This document shows, piece after piece, positions 26,967-36,680 of a stretch of 64,000 nt of DNA. Origin of the DNA: Dehalococcoidales bacterium (GTDB lineage: Bacteria > Chloroflexota > Dehalococcoidia > Dehalococcoidales > UBA5760); NCBI GenBank assembly GCA_028716225.1, contig JAQUQE010000004.1, forward strand, positions 1 to 64,000. The letters run 5' to 3'. Made by a program: the position numbers and the translations under genes. Within the stretch, counting starts at the first letter, position 1; every line of letters starts with the position of its first letter. A model generated the notes under the pieces. That model made no database searches and had not been told where the DNA came from. It saw only the letters and a list, made by a program, of their open reading frames with translations.

Positions 26967-28300
26967 CGCTTTGCCTCCTTCTTTGCCTCTTTTTCAGTAT
27001 TCACTTTGCTATCCCCCTTCGCCTCCACGGCTATCTCCACCAACCGCCTTACCGTTTTTCGCCCCACCAGTACATCCGAAATCGACCTGCGGGACTGTGG
27101 CGTACTGAGAAATGCCCTCAGTTCATCCTGCCTCTCCGGGGCAGCATCCTTGATCATATCCTCAATCTCAGCGGCTACCTCAGAGTCGTCAACCTCAATC
27201 TTCTCCTCCTGACTGATCTTACCCAGCACCAGCGACCGGATGACCCGCTTGGTAGCCGGGGTATGTAGGTCTTCCCGCAGCTTTTGCTCGGTCTTATTAA
27301 TGGCAGCCAGGTAGCTGTCCAGGTCGTGGCCGCTCGCCTGCCAGCGCCTCAGTTGCTGTTCGAGAAGCTGGTCAATCTCCATCTCCACCAGAAAGGGCGG
27401 GAACTCCACATCGGACTGGTCGACCGCCGCTTCAATAACCCTTTCCTCAAGATCCGTCCGGGCTTTTGCCTCAGCCGCCTGCCTTAAGCCTTCCGAAATG
27501 TGCTCCTTAAGCTTCTCCATGGTATCAAAAATATTATCTACTCCCCTGGCGAATTCATCATTTAGCTCGGGGAGCCTCTCCTGTTTTACCTCGCCGACCC
27601 TTACCTTAAACCGGGCCTCTTTGTCAGCCAGCTCGCTTTTAGGAAAGTCTTGGGGAATCTGGAGACTGAATTCCTTTTCCTCATCCCTGACCATTCCTGC
27701 TATCTGCCCGGCGAATCCAGGCAGCGGTAAGGGCTGGTCGCTTAAGACCTGGTACTGGACTCCCTTTCGATTTATAAACGGCTTCCCGTCCGCGGTACTC
27801 TCAATATCCAGAACGACCATATCGTTCTCTTCCACAGGCCGCTCTACCGGCTCCCAGGTAGCCTGCTCGTGGCGTATTCGCTCAATGACAGCGTTAACGT
27901 TGTCCTCACCCATCTCAACCGGTTCAGGGGTCATGCTGATCCGGTGATAATCACCAAGCGTAATCACCGGCGGAAGCGGCACAATCGCCTTAAAAGCCAG
28001 GGGGTCTGTCCGGGTAATCTCAACGGCGGGACGGGCAAAGGCCTCGATTTTCTGCTCCTTGATAGCATTCTCACAGGCTTCGGGGATGAGGTCACTTATG
28101 GCCTCTTTAAGAAGGCTTTCTCTACCAATGGTGCGCTCCAGCATTACTCTGGGCGCCTTTCCTCTGCGAAAGCCGGGAACGTCAGTCTTCTTCACCAGGC
28201 GGCGATAGGCCTCTTCCAGAGACACTTCTACCTCAGACGGTTCCATCTCAACGGCAAGAAACACCTGGCTGTTCTCAGTCTTCTCGTTGGTTACTTTCAT
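26963..28300 (-). CDS. tig: Trigger factor
   Basis: A 445-residue ribosome-associated chaperone and peptidyl-prolyl isomerase. The ribosome-binding signature is [15 protein letters not shown] near residue 40. The FKBP-like domain covers about 155-245, and the C-terminal substrate arms follow. A Lys/Glu-rich tail ends the protein. It overlaps aspS by 4 bases upstream and clpP by 4 downstream. Confidence 0.95.
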   Translation of the reverse strand: MKVTNEKTENSQVFLAVEMEPSEVEVSLEEAYRRLVKKTDVPGFRRGKAPRVMLERTIGRESLLKEAISDLIPEACENAIKEQKIEAFARPAVEITRTDPLAFKAIVPLPPVITLGDYHRISMTPEPVEMGEDNVNAVIERIRHEQATWEPVERPVEENDMVVLDIESTADGKPFINRKGVQYQVLSDQPLPLPGFAGQIAGMVRDEEKEFSLQIPQDFPKSELADKEARFKVRVGEVKQERLPELNDEFARGVDNIFDTMEKLKEHISEGLRQAAEAKARTDLEERVIEAAVDQSDVEFPPFLVEMEIDQLLEQQLRRWQASGHDLDSYLAAINKTEQKLREDLHTPATKRVIRSLVLGKISQEEKIEVDDSEVAAEIEDMIKDAAPERQDELRAFLSTPQSRRSISDVLVGRKTVRRLVEIAVEAKGDSKVNTEKEAKKEAKR

Positions 28301-30096
28301 TCTTCCTCCTCTCGCAGACGCAGGTGTAATTGAGACAGCTGCTCCTCAGTAACCGGCGAGGGAGCATTGAAGGTTAAATCAAGAGCCTCCTGGGTCTTGG
28401 GGAAGGCGATCACCTCACGAATAGTCTTTTCTCCCGCCAGCAACATCACCAGACGGTCAATGCCGAGCGCTATGCCGCCATGAGGCGGAGCGCCATAGTC
28501 AAATGCCTCCAGCATATGCCCGAAAAGCTGGTTGATATCATCATCATGATAACCCAGCAGCCGGAACACCTTTCTCTGCAACTCACTCTGGTAGATCCGC
28601 AGGCTGCCGCCGCCGATCTCATACCCGTTACAGACAATATCATAGTGCCTGCCCCTCACCTTTTCCGGAGAGCTTCCCAGCAGCGGCATATCCTCATCCC
28701 TCGGTGCTGTAAAGGGGTGGTGCTCGGACTCCCACCGCTCCAGCTTTTTGTCCCGGTGCAGCAGGGGAAAATCAATAATACAGGCAAAGGCGAGGAGATT
28801 GGGGTCAGCCAGTTCCAGCCGCCGCCCCATCTCCTGGCGCAGCTCGCCCAGGGCAGTACTGACCATGTCACCATCACCGGCGATGATCAGTAAGAGGTCT
28901 CCCGGAGCAGCACCCAGACGGGAGGCTATCTGCTTAATCTGGTCCAGAGTAAGGAATTTAGCCGCTACCGACTTTACCGTATCCAGAGTTAAATCTTCCA
29001 GTCTGCCGCCGGGGGCACCCAGTGCGATGGTGACCACACCGCCGGCGCCGAGACTACGCACCAGTTTGTTCAGCTCATCAAGCTGACTGCGCGAGTAGCC
29101 GGCGCAGCCCGGGGCAGTGATACCTTTTACCTTACCCCCGTTAGCAACTACCGAACGGAAAATGGCAAATTCGGTCTCTGCGGCGATATCAGTAAGGTCG
29201 GCTATCTCCAGGCCAAAACGCAGGTCAGGCTTGTCCGTACCGTAGCGTTCCATGACCTCGGCGTATCTAATGCGGGGGAACGGCCTGATCACCCGCATCT
29301 CGGGCCGGACTGTCTCCACCATCAAAGCGAAGAGCTCCTCAAACAGGCTGAGGATATCTTCTTCCTCAACAAAGCTCATCTCAAGATCGAGCTGGGTGAA
29401 CTCGGGCTGACGGTCGGCACGGGTGTCCTCATCACGGAAGCACTTGGCTATCTGAAAGTACTTCTCCAGGCCGGCTACCATCAGCAGCTGTTTCATCTGC
29501 TGCGGAGACTGGGGCAACGCATAGAACTTCCCGGCGTGGAGCCGGCTGGGTACCAAATAGTCCCGGGCTCCCTCCGGGGTGCTCTTAATCAGTATCGGTG
29601 TTTCTACCTCGATAAAGCCCCTGTCATCAAGAAAGTCACGAATAAACTTCACCACTTTGTGGCGGAGAATCAGGTTCTCTCTCATCCGCGTCCGGCGGAT
29701 ATCAAGGTAACGGTACCTTAAGCGGAGACTCTCCTCCACCTCGATATCCTCATTGATATAGAAGGGCGGCGTCTTCGACGAATTGAGTATCTCGGCGCTA
29801 TCGGCGACAACCTCAATTTCACCGGTAGCCAGTCTCACATTTTCCGTACCCGGCGGACGGGAAGCAACCCTACCTCTCACCCTGACAACATGTTCGCTTC
29901 GCATCCCGTTGGCTACTTTATGGCACTGTCCGGCTATCTCCGGGTTGAAGGCTATCTGGGTAATACCCTCTCTATCACGCAGGTCGATGAATATCAGCCC
30001 GCCATGATCCCGGCGCCGGTCAACCCAACCGGCCAGGGTCACCTCGCTGCCAATATGCTTCTTATTCAATTCCCCACAGCTGTGAGTTTTTAACAA
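28297..30096 (-). CDS. aspS: Aspartyl-tRNA synthetase
   Basis: A 599-residue class II synthetase of bacterial type. The N-terminal OB-fold has GWVDRRRDHGGLIFIDLRDR. Motif 2 is FRDEDTRADRQPEFTQLD, the GAD insertion covers about 290-410, and motif 3 is GIALGIDRLVMLL. It starts at TTG 30096, with AGAGG just upstream. First gene of aspS-tig-clpP. Whether it is discriminating or also charges tRNA-Asn cannot be decided by eye. Confidence 0.95.
   Translation of the reverse strand: MLKTHSCGELNKKHIGSEVTLAGWVDRRRDHGGLIFIDLRDREGITQIAFNPEIAGQCHKVANGMRSEHVVRVRGRVASRPPGTENVRLATGEIEVVADSAEILNSSKTPPFYINEDIEVEESLRLRYRYLDIRRTRMRENLILRHKVVKFIRDFLDDRGFIEVETPILIKSTPEGARDYLVPSRLHAGKFYALPQSPQQMKQLLMVAGLEKYFQIAKCFRDEDTRADRQPEFTQLDLEMSFVEEEDILSLFEELFALMVETVRPEMRVIRPFPRIRYAEVMERYGTDKPDLRFGLEIADLTDIAAETEFAIFRSVVANGGKVKGITAPGCAGYSRSQLDELNKLVRSLGAGGVVTIALGAPGGRLEDLTLDTVKSVAAKFLTLDQIKQIASRLGAAPGDLLLIIAGDGDMVSTALGELRQEMGRRLELADPNLLAFACIIDFPLLHRDKKLERWESEHHPFTAPRDEDMPLLGSSPEKVRGRHYDIVCNGYEIGGGSLRIYQSELQRKVFRLLGYHDDDINQLFGHMLEAFDYGAPPHGGIALGIDRLVMLLAGEKTIREVIAFPKTQEALDLTFNAPSPVTEEQLSQLHLRLREEEE
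30029..30058 (-). promoter_or_regulatory. Reserved: aspS 5' coding end, no separate site
   Basis: No independent regulatory site is supported within this part of aspS. The promoter itself is at 30129-30158 and is listed separately. This entry carries no annotation. Confidence 0.02.
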
Positions 30097-30128
30097 AGCG
30101 CCTCTCTACCCAAATATTTACCTCGCTG

Positions 30129-30158
30129 ATTATATCTCATAATAGTGACGCTCTTCAA
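30129..30158 (-). promoter_or_regulatory. Predicted promoter of aspS-tig-clpP
   Basis: On the minus strand TTGAAG (30158-30153), an 18-base spacer, and TATAAT (30134-30129). Initiation near 30122 gives a leader of about 26 nt before the aspS TTG. Confidence 0.6.
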
Positions 30159-30276
30159 ACACGTGTGCCGGCCCGGCAGGTTGATAACGACGATGACATA
30201 GCAGCAGGGAATACCGGAAAATTTTGACTCAATGGTCGAGGAGGAACCGGCAGAGAGGGCACTTTCTTTGTCCGGT

Positions 30277-30627
30277 CTATATCCGACGTATTGACGGCTT
30301 GACCCGCCGTGCCTCAAAGAGCACGTTAGCGATAAAGTCCAGAGGAACCTTGCTCAGCTTGGCTATCTGCATCACTGATTCTTGAAGGACATTGTTCAAG
30401 TGCCATGACTCTTTACACTTGGCGAGCAGTGTGGTGAAGGCACTCTGGAGCTCTCCGATCGAGGCGTCTTCCTCATGGAGCTCCAGACACTGCTCACAGT
30501 CAGCAGCAACATCAATAAAGTCACGCAGGCTATCCTGAAGTACCTGTCCCTCTCGGGCAACAAACTTCTTGGCGAGTTCAAGCTGTTCTTTGTTGACCTT
30601 CAGACTGTAGACAACTATTTCGCCCAT
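30277..30627 (-). CDS. Small helical protein of unknown function, possibly autoregulated
   Basis: A 116-residue protein with ATG 30627 and AGGAG upstream. The N-terminus, IVVYSLKVNKEQLELAKKFV, looks like a beta strand followed by a helix, loosely recalling ribbon-helix-helix DNA-binding proteins. The remainder is helical, with two cysteines in DCEQCLE. I do not recognise a family. Its promoter carries a quasi-palindrome between the -35 and -10 (30651-30667), which would fit a small regulator binding its own promoter; this is inference. Confidence 0.65.
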   Translation of the reverse strand: MGEIVVYSLKVNKEQLELAKKFVAREGQVLQDSLRDFIDVAADCEQCLELHEEDASIGELQSAFTTLLAKCKESWHLNNVLQESVMQIAKLSKVPLDFIANVLFEARRVKPSIRRI

Positions 30628-30644
30628 AATTTCTCCTATATTTT

Positions 30645-30673
30645 ATGGTACAAAAAGACAGCTTTTTTGTCAA
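30645..30673 (-). promoter_or_regulatory. Promoter with internal quasi-palindrome
   Basis: On the minus strand a consensus TTGACA (30673-30668) and TACCAT (30650-30645) are 17 bases apart. The spacer contains AAAAAG-CTGT-CTTTTT, an inverted repeat that extends outward imperfectly to ACAAAAAG/CTTTTTTGT. It drives the 116-residue gene. An operator function is plausible. Confidence 0.5.
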
Positions 30674-30739
30674 TCCGTATATTGGACTATATGAAAATTT
30701 GCACTAAGACCCAATGTTTGCTAAACTCGCATAGTATAT

Positions 30740-30815
30740 GGGCCGCTAGCTCAACTGGCAGAGCAGCTGACTCTTAATCAGCAGGTTAGAGGTTCGATTC
30801 CTCTGCGGCTCACCA
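30740..30815 (+). tRNA. tRNA-Lys (anticodon CUU), CCA encoded
   Basis: The acceptor GGGCCGC pairs with GCGGCTC (one G-U), then discriminator A and CCA at 30813-30815. The anticodon stem GCTGA/TCAGC encloses loop CTCTTAA. The T-arm is AGAGG-TTCGATT-CCTCT. Confidence 0.95.
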
Positions 30816-30894
30816 AAGGTCTCCTCGGCTTTTTGCATGCCAGCTAATAAAAGGTATCCTCGATGTCCCGACTTCTATAGTGAACGCTCTTATT

Positions 30895-30942
30895 TAAAAA
30901 ACATTCCCCGTATCCCTACTATCCAATAGAAATACGGGGAAT
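30895..30942 (-). terminator. Intrinsic terminator of the SDR gene
   Basis: On the minus strand ATTCCCCGTAT pairs with ATACGGGGAAT (11 bp, 18-nt loop) and is followed by G and a T-run. It lies 24 bases past the SDR stop. Confidence 0.75.
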
Positions 30943-30965
30943 CTGCTTGTCTTATGCCGCCCGGT

Positions 30966-31745
30966 TTATCTTGAAATATAACCCCCGTCGGCAACGAACT
31001 CCGAGCCGGTAATCCAGTTAGACTCGTCGGAAGCAAGAAACAGGCTGACGTAAGCGATGTCAGCCGGTTTGCCGATATGCCCGATCGGGTGCATCTTGCC
31101 CACTTTCTCGAAGTACTGCGCCGGTGTCATTCCCGAGTCCTGGGCCTCTTTTTCGGTAAGCTCGGTATGAATGTAGCCGGGGTGTACCGAATTGACCCGG
31201 ATATGATATCCGGCCTCAGCACAGGAAAGCGCTATCGCCTTGGTAAACGACCTCACCGCCCCTTTCGAGGCGCAGTAGGCAGGCAACTCCGCCTCACCGA
31301 CCATGGCATCGATAGACGATATATTCACTATCGAGCACGGTTCCCCGTTCTTCTTCATAACCTCAATGCCGTATTTGCAGCCTAAGAACACCCCGGTCGC
31401 ATTGATATTCATTATCCAGTTCCATTCATCGAGAGATGTCTCTTCTATCGTTTTCGCAAGTGAAACACCGGCATTGTTCACCAGGACGTTAAGCTTGCCA
31501 TATTTTTTGACAACCTCATCGAGCACCTTTTTCCAGTCATCCTCGCTGGTGGTATCGAGTCTGAGAAAGATGGCCTCCCCACCCTGCTTTTTGATACTCT
31601 CCGCCAACGCCGTTCCCTCATCTACCTTCTTCCTGGTAGTAACTACGACCTTAGCCCCCTCCTTAGCAAACAGCTCGATGTGTCCTCTCCCGATGCCTGC
31701 AGCCCCTCCGGTAATCAGGACAACCTTACCATCCAGTCTTCCCAT
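30966..31745 (-). CDS. Short-chain dehydrogenase/reductase
   Basis: A 259-residue classical SDR. Cofactor-binding TGGAAGIGRGH at residue 12 and NNAG near 91, catalytic Ser in IVNISSIDAM and Tyr/Lys in YCASKGAVRSF. A C-terminal GSEFVADGGYISR ends the protein as is usual. Without an acidic residue identified at the end of beta-2, NADP is slightly favoured over NAD, as VVTTRKK follows that strand. The substrate is unknown. It is a single-gene unit with its own terminator. Confidence 0.88.
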   Translation of the reverse strand: MGRLDGKVVLITGGAAGIGRGHIELFAKEGAKVVVTTRKKVDEGTALAESIKKQGGEAIFLRLDTTSEDDWKKVLDEVVKKYGKLNVLVNNAGVSLAKTIEETSLDEWNWIMNINATGVFLGCKYGIEVMKKNGEPCSIVNISSIDAMVGEAELPAYCASKGAVRSFTKAIALSCAEAGYHIRVNSVHPGYIHTELTEKEAQDSGMTPAQYFEKVGKMHPIGHIGKPADIAYVSLFLASDESNWITGSEFVADGGYISR

Positions 31746-31961
31746 TTCCTTACTCTACCTCCGTGCTATTATTTTTTAACCGAATAGATTCGAGAGCGCA
31801 TACCTCCCGGCCGACCCCTCCGATACAGACGCCTTAACCTGTCTTCTGATGCGCCTGGTGTCCTCGGAGGGTGTCCGAATATGCCTTACAGTCAGGTTAT
31901 AGCCCATTTCGATAACGATGTCAATAGTAAAAATGCCCTAATGCAAGCCGGAAAACAGGTG

Positions 31962-31990
31962 TTGCAAAGGTATGCGGGGAAGGTTAGAAT
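31962..31990 (+). promoter_or_regulatory. Predicted promoter of the PfkB kinase, near-leaderless
   Basis: TTGCAA (31962-31967), a 17-base spacer and TAGAAT (31985-31990). The ATG at 31999 lies where transcription should begin, so the mRNA would be almost leaderless; no Shine-Dalgarno sequence is present between. Confidence 0.45.
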
Positions 31991-31998
31991 AGAAATCA

Positions 31999-32925
31999 AT
32001 GAGTATCATTGTTTCCGGCTCTTTAGCCTACGACAGGATCATGGACTTCCCGGAGTACTTCGCCGACCACATTCTTCCCGATAAACTACACGTTTTGAAC
32101 GTTTCTTTTACCGTGAACGGTATGGTCGAGAGGCTCGGCGGTACCGCGGGCAACATTGCCTACGCCCTCTCTCTACTGGGAGAAAGGCCGATCATTCTGG
32201 CTGCCGTCGGCCGCGATTACCAGAGATACTTCGAATGGCTGGCGGCAAAGAACATCGCCTGCGACGGCATCAGGATTATTGAAGATGAGTTCACCGCCAG
32301 TGCCTACATTACCACCGACCGGGCCGATAACCAGATTACCGGCTTTAACCCCGGTGCCATGAAACACCCTTCCTGCTTTGATTTTGACAGGGTCAATCCC
32401 GGAGACAGTATCGTCATTATAGCCCCGGGTAATCTCGAGGATATGATGAATTACCCGCGGAGCTGTAAGGCCAGAGGAATCGACTATATTTTCGACCCCG
32501 GTCAATCGTTACCGATGTGGAATAGGAAAGAGCTCATTGAGTGTATAGACGGCTCAAGGATACTGATATCCAATGATTACGAACTGGAATTGATTTTTAA
32601 CAAGACCGGCCTTGATAGAAAAACGCTGCTCAAGAAGGTCGAGACTGTTATTACCACACTGGGTGAAATGGGCTCCCGGGTCTGTAGCGGAGACAGTGAG
32701 ATTAACATCCCTGCCGCTAGAGCAAAGGAGGTTTTGGATCCGACCGGTGCCGGCGATGCCTACCGGGCCGGCCTGATTAAAGGATTGATTGAAGGCAGGA
32801 GCATCGAACAATGCGCTAGAATGGGAGGGGTCTGCGCTTCCTTCGCCGTGGAGTACTACGGCACTCAGGAGTACCATTTCAGCCGGCAGGAATTCGAGGA
32901 GAGGCTCGAACAATACCCCGGCTAG
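31999..32925 (+). CDS. PfkB-family carbohydrate/nucleoside kinase
   Basis: A 308-residue ribokinase-like kinase. The N-terminal GSLAYDRIMDFPEYFADH and GGTAGNIAYALSLLG are the substrate-binding PfkB signature. The C-terminal DPTGAGDAYRAGL carries the anion hole and catalytic Asp. The overall pattern (IVSGSLAYDRI with a D-H-I-L loop) resembles adenosine-kinase-like bacterial members, but the substrate is not certain. It stands alone between SDR and nusA. Confidence 0.88.
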   Translation: MSIIVSGSLAYDRIMDFPEYFADHILPDKLHVLNVSFTVNGMVERLGGTAGNIAYALSLLGERPIILAAVGRDYQRYFEWLAAKNIACDGIRIIEDEFTASAYITTDRADNQITGFNPGAMKHPSCFDFDRVNPGDSIVIIAPGNLEDMMNYPRSCKARGIDYIFDPGQSLPMWNRKELIECIDGSRILISNDYELELIFNKTGLDRKTLLKKVETVITTLGEMGSRVCSGDSEINIPAARAKEVLDPTGAGDAYRAGLIKGLIEGRSIEQCARMGGVCASFAVEYYGTQEYHFSRQEFEERLEQYPG

Positions 32926-33014
32926 CACCACCCCACATTACTACCTGAACATCAGCCCGTCCCGACCGACCGGCAGCAGAGAACCGTATATCATTTGGGA
33001 AGAGGGTTGTGTTA

Positions 33015-33044
33015 TTGCACACCAAAAGCTGATTATGCTATAAT
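33015..33044 (+). promoter_or_regulatory. Promoter of the nusA operon
   Basis: TTGCAC (33015-33020), an 18-base spacer, and a perfect TATAAT (33039-33044). Transcription would begin near 33051, about 83 bases before nusA. Confidence 0.65.
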
Positions 33045-33069
33045 CCTGTCAGGTGAAGAATGAGTTGCG

Positions 33070-33094
33070 AAGTGGGTTTGAATCCCACTTTTTT
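33070..33094 (+). terminator. Attenuator-like terminator in the nusA leader
   Basis: AAGTGGG (33070-33076) pairs perfectly with CCCACTT (33084-33090) around TTTGAAT, with a T-run to 33094. It lies about 20 nt downstream of the predicted start and 40 nt before the nusA ATG, so it would stop most transcripts after some 45 nt unless read through. The hairpin looks like a tRNA T-arm, but no tRNA body is present. Confidence 0.6.
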
Positions 33095-33121
33095 GTTCTA
33101 TAGGGATAACAAATTGGGGGG

Positions 33122-33133
33122 CTTTAGCTAAAG
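33122..33133. repeat. 12-bp perfect palindrome abutting the nusA start
   Basis: CTTTAGCTAAAG ends at the base before the ATG at 33134. As a perfect palindrome with no loop it is more likely a DNA site or coincidence than an RNA hairpin. A G-run at 33116-33121 precedes it and may act in ribosome binding. Confidence 0.35.
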
Positions 33134-34552
33134 ATGAAAAGCGACTTTGTGCTCGCCATTACGCAGCTCTCAGCCGAGAAGAACCTTCCTCAGGAGGTAG
33201 TCATCAAGGCAGTCGAGACAGCCCTGGTGTCGGCCTACAAGAAGGACAGCTTTGCCGCCAATCAGAATATCTCGGTCAAGATTAATCCCAATACTGGCGC
33301 GGTGCAGGTATGGGCTGAGAAGACCGTGGTCGAGCAGCCATCGGATCACCGCCGTGAGATATCACTGGACAAGGCGAAGGAGATCAAGCCGGATATTAAG
33401 CTGGGCGACACTATCGAGGTTGAGGATACCCCTCACAATGCCGGGCGTATTGCCGCTCAAACAGCCAAACAGGTTATCCTGCAGCGACTTCATGAAGCGG
33501 AGCACAACGCCATATTCGAGGAATACGCTGATAAGGAAGGGGACATTATCACCGGGGTAGTACGGCGTATTGAGCCCAAGCAGGTTTCCATTGATCTGGG
33601 CAGGACGGAGGCAGTACTGCCGGCGGTCGAGCAGATGCATAACGAGAGGTACCGGATGGGGCAGAGAATCAGGGTCTATCTCCTGGAAGTAGCCCAGACC
33701 CCTAGAGGACCCCTGGTGATAGTATCACGTTCTCACCCGAATCTATTGCGGCGTCTTTTTGAATTGGAGGTCCCCGAAATCAGCAGCGGCGCAGTCGAGT
33801 TGGTATCGGTAGCACGCGAAGCCGGCTACCGGAGCAAGGTAGCGGTAGCCGCCCGTCAGGAAGGTATTGACCCGGTCGGCTGCTGTGTCGGACTGCGCGG
33901 TATTCGGATACAGAATATCGTTAATGAGCTAAATGGAGAAAAGATAGACGTCGTAATGTGGAGCATGGATGCCCCTGCTTATATCGCCAGTGCTCTCAGC
34001 CCCGCCAAGGTACTAAGTGTTGAGGTAAATGGAGATGCGGCCACTGCGATTGTTCCTGATGGCCAGCTCTCATTAGCTATCGGCAGAGAAGGGCAAAACG
34101 TCAGGCTGGCTGCCAAACTCACCGGACTGCGTATCGATATCAAGAGCGCTTCGGAGGCAGAGGCAGAAGCACAGGCCAAGCCGCTACCAGCCGAGGCAGA
34201 GGAAGCAGCCGCGGTTGGTGAGAAGATCAGCGGCGAAATACCGGCTATTGAGGAGCCAGCCCGGATAGATGTCGAAGAGGCAGGGGAAGAAGAGGTCGGT
34301 ATACCGCTGGAAGCGATAAGTACCGCCATACCCTCGCCCACTGCCCAGCCCAAGATAGCCGCGGAGAAAGTCCGGATCCGATTTGCCGAAGAGATTGCAA
34401 TTCCACAGCCGGTTAAACCCGGTGCCAAATTAAAGAAGAAAAAGAAAAAGGGTGTTTCCGGCAAGGAAAGCGCCGAGGATGGCATCAAAATCAAGAAACT
34501 GCGCCGGATGCCGGGGTCCATAGAGATTGATGGCGATGACGAAGAGTATTAG
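33134..34552 (+). CDS. nusA: Transcription termination/antitermination factor NusA
   Basis: A 472-residue NusA. The N-terminal RNA polymerase-binding domain is at 1-125. An S1 domain follows with [20 protein letters not shown], then two KH domains with [17 protein letters not shown] and [18 protein letters not shown]. After residue 345 there is a long acidic and proline-rich tail, ending in a Lys-rich segment and [19 protein letters not shown]. No rimP precedes it, unlike most bacteria. A likely autoregulatory attenuator sits in its leader. Confidence 0.95.
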   Translation: MKSDFVLAITQLSAEKNLPQEVVIKAVETALVSAYKKDSFAANQNISVKINPNTGAVQVWAEKTVVEQPSDHRREISLDKAKEIKPDIKLGDTIEVEDTPHNAGRIAAQTAKQVILQRLHEAEHNAIFEEYADKEGDIITGVVRRIEPKQVSIDLGRTEAVLPAVEQMHNERYRMGQRIRVYLLEVAQTPRGPLVIVSRSHPNLLRRLFELEVPEISSGAVELVSVAREAGYRSKVAVAARQEGIDPVGCCVGLRGIRIQNIVNELNGEKIDVVMWSMDAPAYIASALSPAKVLSVEVNGDAATAIVPDGQLSLAIGREGQNVRLAAKLTGLRIDIKSASEAEAEAQAKPLPAEAEEAAAVGEKISGEIPAIEEPARIDVEEAGEEEVGIPLEAISTAIPSPTAQPKIAAEKVRIRFAEEIAIPQPVKPGAKLKKKKKKGVSGKESAEDGIKIKKLRRMPGSIEIDGDDEEY

Positions 34553-34820
34553 TCGGCATATACCGCAACGCACCTGCGTGGCCTGCCGTCAGGTAAAACC
34601 GAAGCGTGAGCTGACCCGGTTGGTCTGTGTTTCCGACGGGGTCATCGAGGTTGATACCAGCGGCAGGAAACCGGGGCGTGGTGCTTATTTATGCCGTAAT
34701 ATCGAGTGTTGGAAAGCCGGGTTAATGAGTAATCGGCTGGACTATACTCTACGAACCACTATTACCAGGGAAAATCGGGAACGGCTTATGAATTATAGCA
34801 AAGACCTTGCGGGAGAATAG
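34536..34820 (+). CDS. ylxR: YlxR-family RNA-binding protein
   Basis: A 94-residue YlxR/DUF448 protein. The signature is [19 protein letters not shown] followed by GRGAYLC, with a nearby second cysteine. It is thought to bind RNA or nucleoid and always lies between nusA and infB. The first ATG in the frame that fits the family is 34536 ([11 protein letters not shown]); ATG 34530 is the alternative. It overlaps the nusA end by 17 bases. Confidence 0.88.
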   Translation: MTKSISRHIPQRTCVACRQVKPKRELTRLVCVSDGVIEVDTSGRKPGRGAYLCRNIECWKAGLMSNRLDYTLRTTITRENRERLMNYSKDLAGE

Positions 34821-34823
34821 CCT

Positions 34824-36659
34824 ATGGTAAGAGCAAACAATTCGGGCAGCAATCCGGGCCCTGCTGACATCAAGCAGAGTAGTGGCTCACCATCGGCGCC
34901 TTCGCACCCGGTTGAAATTCCAGCCAACATAAGCGTACGGCAGTTGGCTGACCTTCTTCAGACCAGTGAAATAGATATTATTAAACAACTAATGCGAAAT
35001 GGCGTCATGGCCAATATTAACCAGGTAGTCAATTATGAACTGGCAGCGGCTATCGCGACAGGGCTCGGTTACCAGCCATCTCCGCAAGCCCAGACAATTA
35101 GAAAGCCAGGCGGTACTGTTAGCGGGTCTAAGAAAGAACAGGAGCTCCGGAGTAAAGAACTCAAGGGCCTAAAGCTGCGTCCTCCCGTAGTCACCATTAT
35201 GGGACACGTCAATCACGGCAAGACCCGGCTTCTGGACGCTATTCGACAGACCAATGTAATGGAAGCCGAAGCCGGCGGCATTACCCAGCATATCGGTGCC
35301 TATCAGGTGGAGGTCAACGGACAAAAGGTTACCTTTCTGGATACGCCGGGGCATGAGGCTTTCACGGCGATGCGGGCCCGGGGTGCTCAGGTAACCGATA
35401 TCGTTATTCTGGTAGTAGCCGCTGATGATGGGGTAATGCCGCAGACACTGGAGGCTATTGCCCATGCCCGGGCTGCCGGCGTTCCCATAGTAGTAGCCAT
35501 AAATAAGGTTGATAAGCCCGGGGTCAACATCGAGGTGACCAAGCAGCAACTGGCTGATGCCGGTCTGGTTGCCGAGGGGTGGGGGGGAGATACAATCTGT
35601 ATTCCTATTTCAGCAAAAGAAAAAACAGGTATTCATGAGCTACTGGAGAACCTGCTGCTCATCGCTGAGATGGAGGAGTTCAAAGCCGATCCTGCTCAAC
35701 CGGCACTGGGGGTAGTTATTGAAGCCAAGATGGACAAGACCAAAGGGCCTCTGGCTACAGTCTTGATTAATGAGGGAACTCTAAGGCTTGGCGACACCAT
35801 AGTAGTCGGCACAACCTGGGGCAGGGTCAAGGCTATGTTCAACGATATCGGTAAAAGAGTAAGGAAGGCTGAGCCAGCTACCCCGGTAGAGATCCTGGGC
35901 TTAGGTACCGTACCTCAGGTGGGCGACAACCTGAAGGCAGTGTCTAATGAAAGCCAGGCACAGAAACTGATAGAGAAACGGATGGCAGAGAAGAGTCAGG
36001 AGCCGAAGGCAGTTAATCTCAGTAATCTCTACGACCAGATCAGTACCGGAAGGGTGAAGGAACTTAATATTATCCTCAAGGTCGATGTTCAGGGCAGTAT
36101 TGAACCGATCAAGGGCTCCCTGGAAGAACTGGGAACCGAAAAGGTGAAGGTTAGCGTTATTTATAGCGGGACCGGTAATGTTACCGAAAGCAATGTTATG
36201 CTGGCCACTGCCTCCAAGGGAATAATCATCGGTTTTGGCATCGGTACCGAATCGCGGGCGCGGCGTCTGGCTGAGATAGAGGGGGTAAGCATCCGTTCTT
36301 ATGATGTGATCTACGACCTGATCAGCGACGTCAGCAGTGCGCTCAAAGGCATGCTGGAGCCTTCTTATGTTGAGGTCATTGAGGGACGGGCTGAGGTGCG
36401 GAATATCTTTACTGCCGGCAAAAAGGAAAAGGTGGCCGGAACTTATGTGACCGAAGGCAAGGTGAGCCGCGGTGCTTCGGTGAGGCTGCGGCGTGGGGAA
36501 CAGGTGTTATGTGAATCTACCGTCAGCAGTCTCAGGCGCTTTAAGGATGATGTCAAGGAGGTAGCCGCGGGCTACGAATGCGGTCTGGGAATTAAGGACT
36601 TTAACAGTTTTCAAGTCGGAGACGTGTTGGAGTTTTTTAAGACAGAAACCAGACGGTAA
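34824..36659 (+). CDS. infB: Translation initiation factor IF-2
   Basis: A 611-residue IF-2, short because the N-terminal region has only about 120 residues before the G domain. N-terminal IF2_N motif [20 protein letters not shown]. GTPase motifs [38 protein letters not shown]. Domains II-IV follow to the C1/C2 fMet-tRNA-binding end. It begins three bases after the ylxR stop. Confidence 0.96.
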   Translation: MVRANNSGSNPGPADIKQSSGSPSAPSHPVEIPANISVRQLADLLQTSEIDIIKQLMRNGVMANINQVVNYELAAAIATGLGYQPSPQAQTIRKPGGTVSGSKKEQELRSKELKGLKLRPPVVTIMGHVNHGKTRLLDAIRQTNVMEAEAGGITQHIGAYQVEVNGQKVTFLDTPGHEAFTAMRARGAQVTDIVILVVAADDGVMPQTLEAIAHARAAGVPIVVAINKVDKPGVNIEVTKQQLADAGLVAEGWGGDTICIPISAKEKTGIHELLENLLLIAEMEEFKADPAQPALGVVIEAKMDKTKGPLATVLINEGTLRLGDTIVVGTTWGRVKAMFNDIGKRVRKAEPATPVEILGLGTVPQVGDNLKAVSNESQAQKLIEKRMAEKSQEPKAVNLSNLYDQISTGRVKELNIILKVDVQGSIEPIKGSLEELGTEKVKVSVIYSGTGNVTESNVMLATASKGIIIGFGIGTESRARRLAEIEGVSIRSYDVIYDLISDVSSALKGMLEPSYVEVIEGRAEVRNIFTAGKKEKVAGTYVTEGKVSRGASVRLRRGEQVLCESTVSSLRRFKDDVKEVAAGYECGLGIKDFNSFQVGDVLEFFKTETRR

Positions 36660-36680
36660 CGGCCCTGAGCAGGAAATATT

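Noticed and set aside
30029-30058. A possible regulatory site inside the 5' end of aspS
   Set aside because: Nothing in that interval supports a site; the low-confidence feature entry there should be ignored. The promoter is at 30129-30158.
33065-33095. tRNA fragment or tRNA gene suggested by a T-arm-like hairpin
   Set aside because: Only the T-arm shape is present; no acceptor, D-arm or anticodon arm lies around it, and the T-run marks a terminator.
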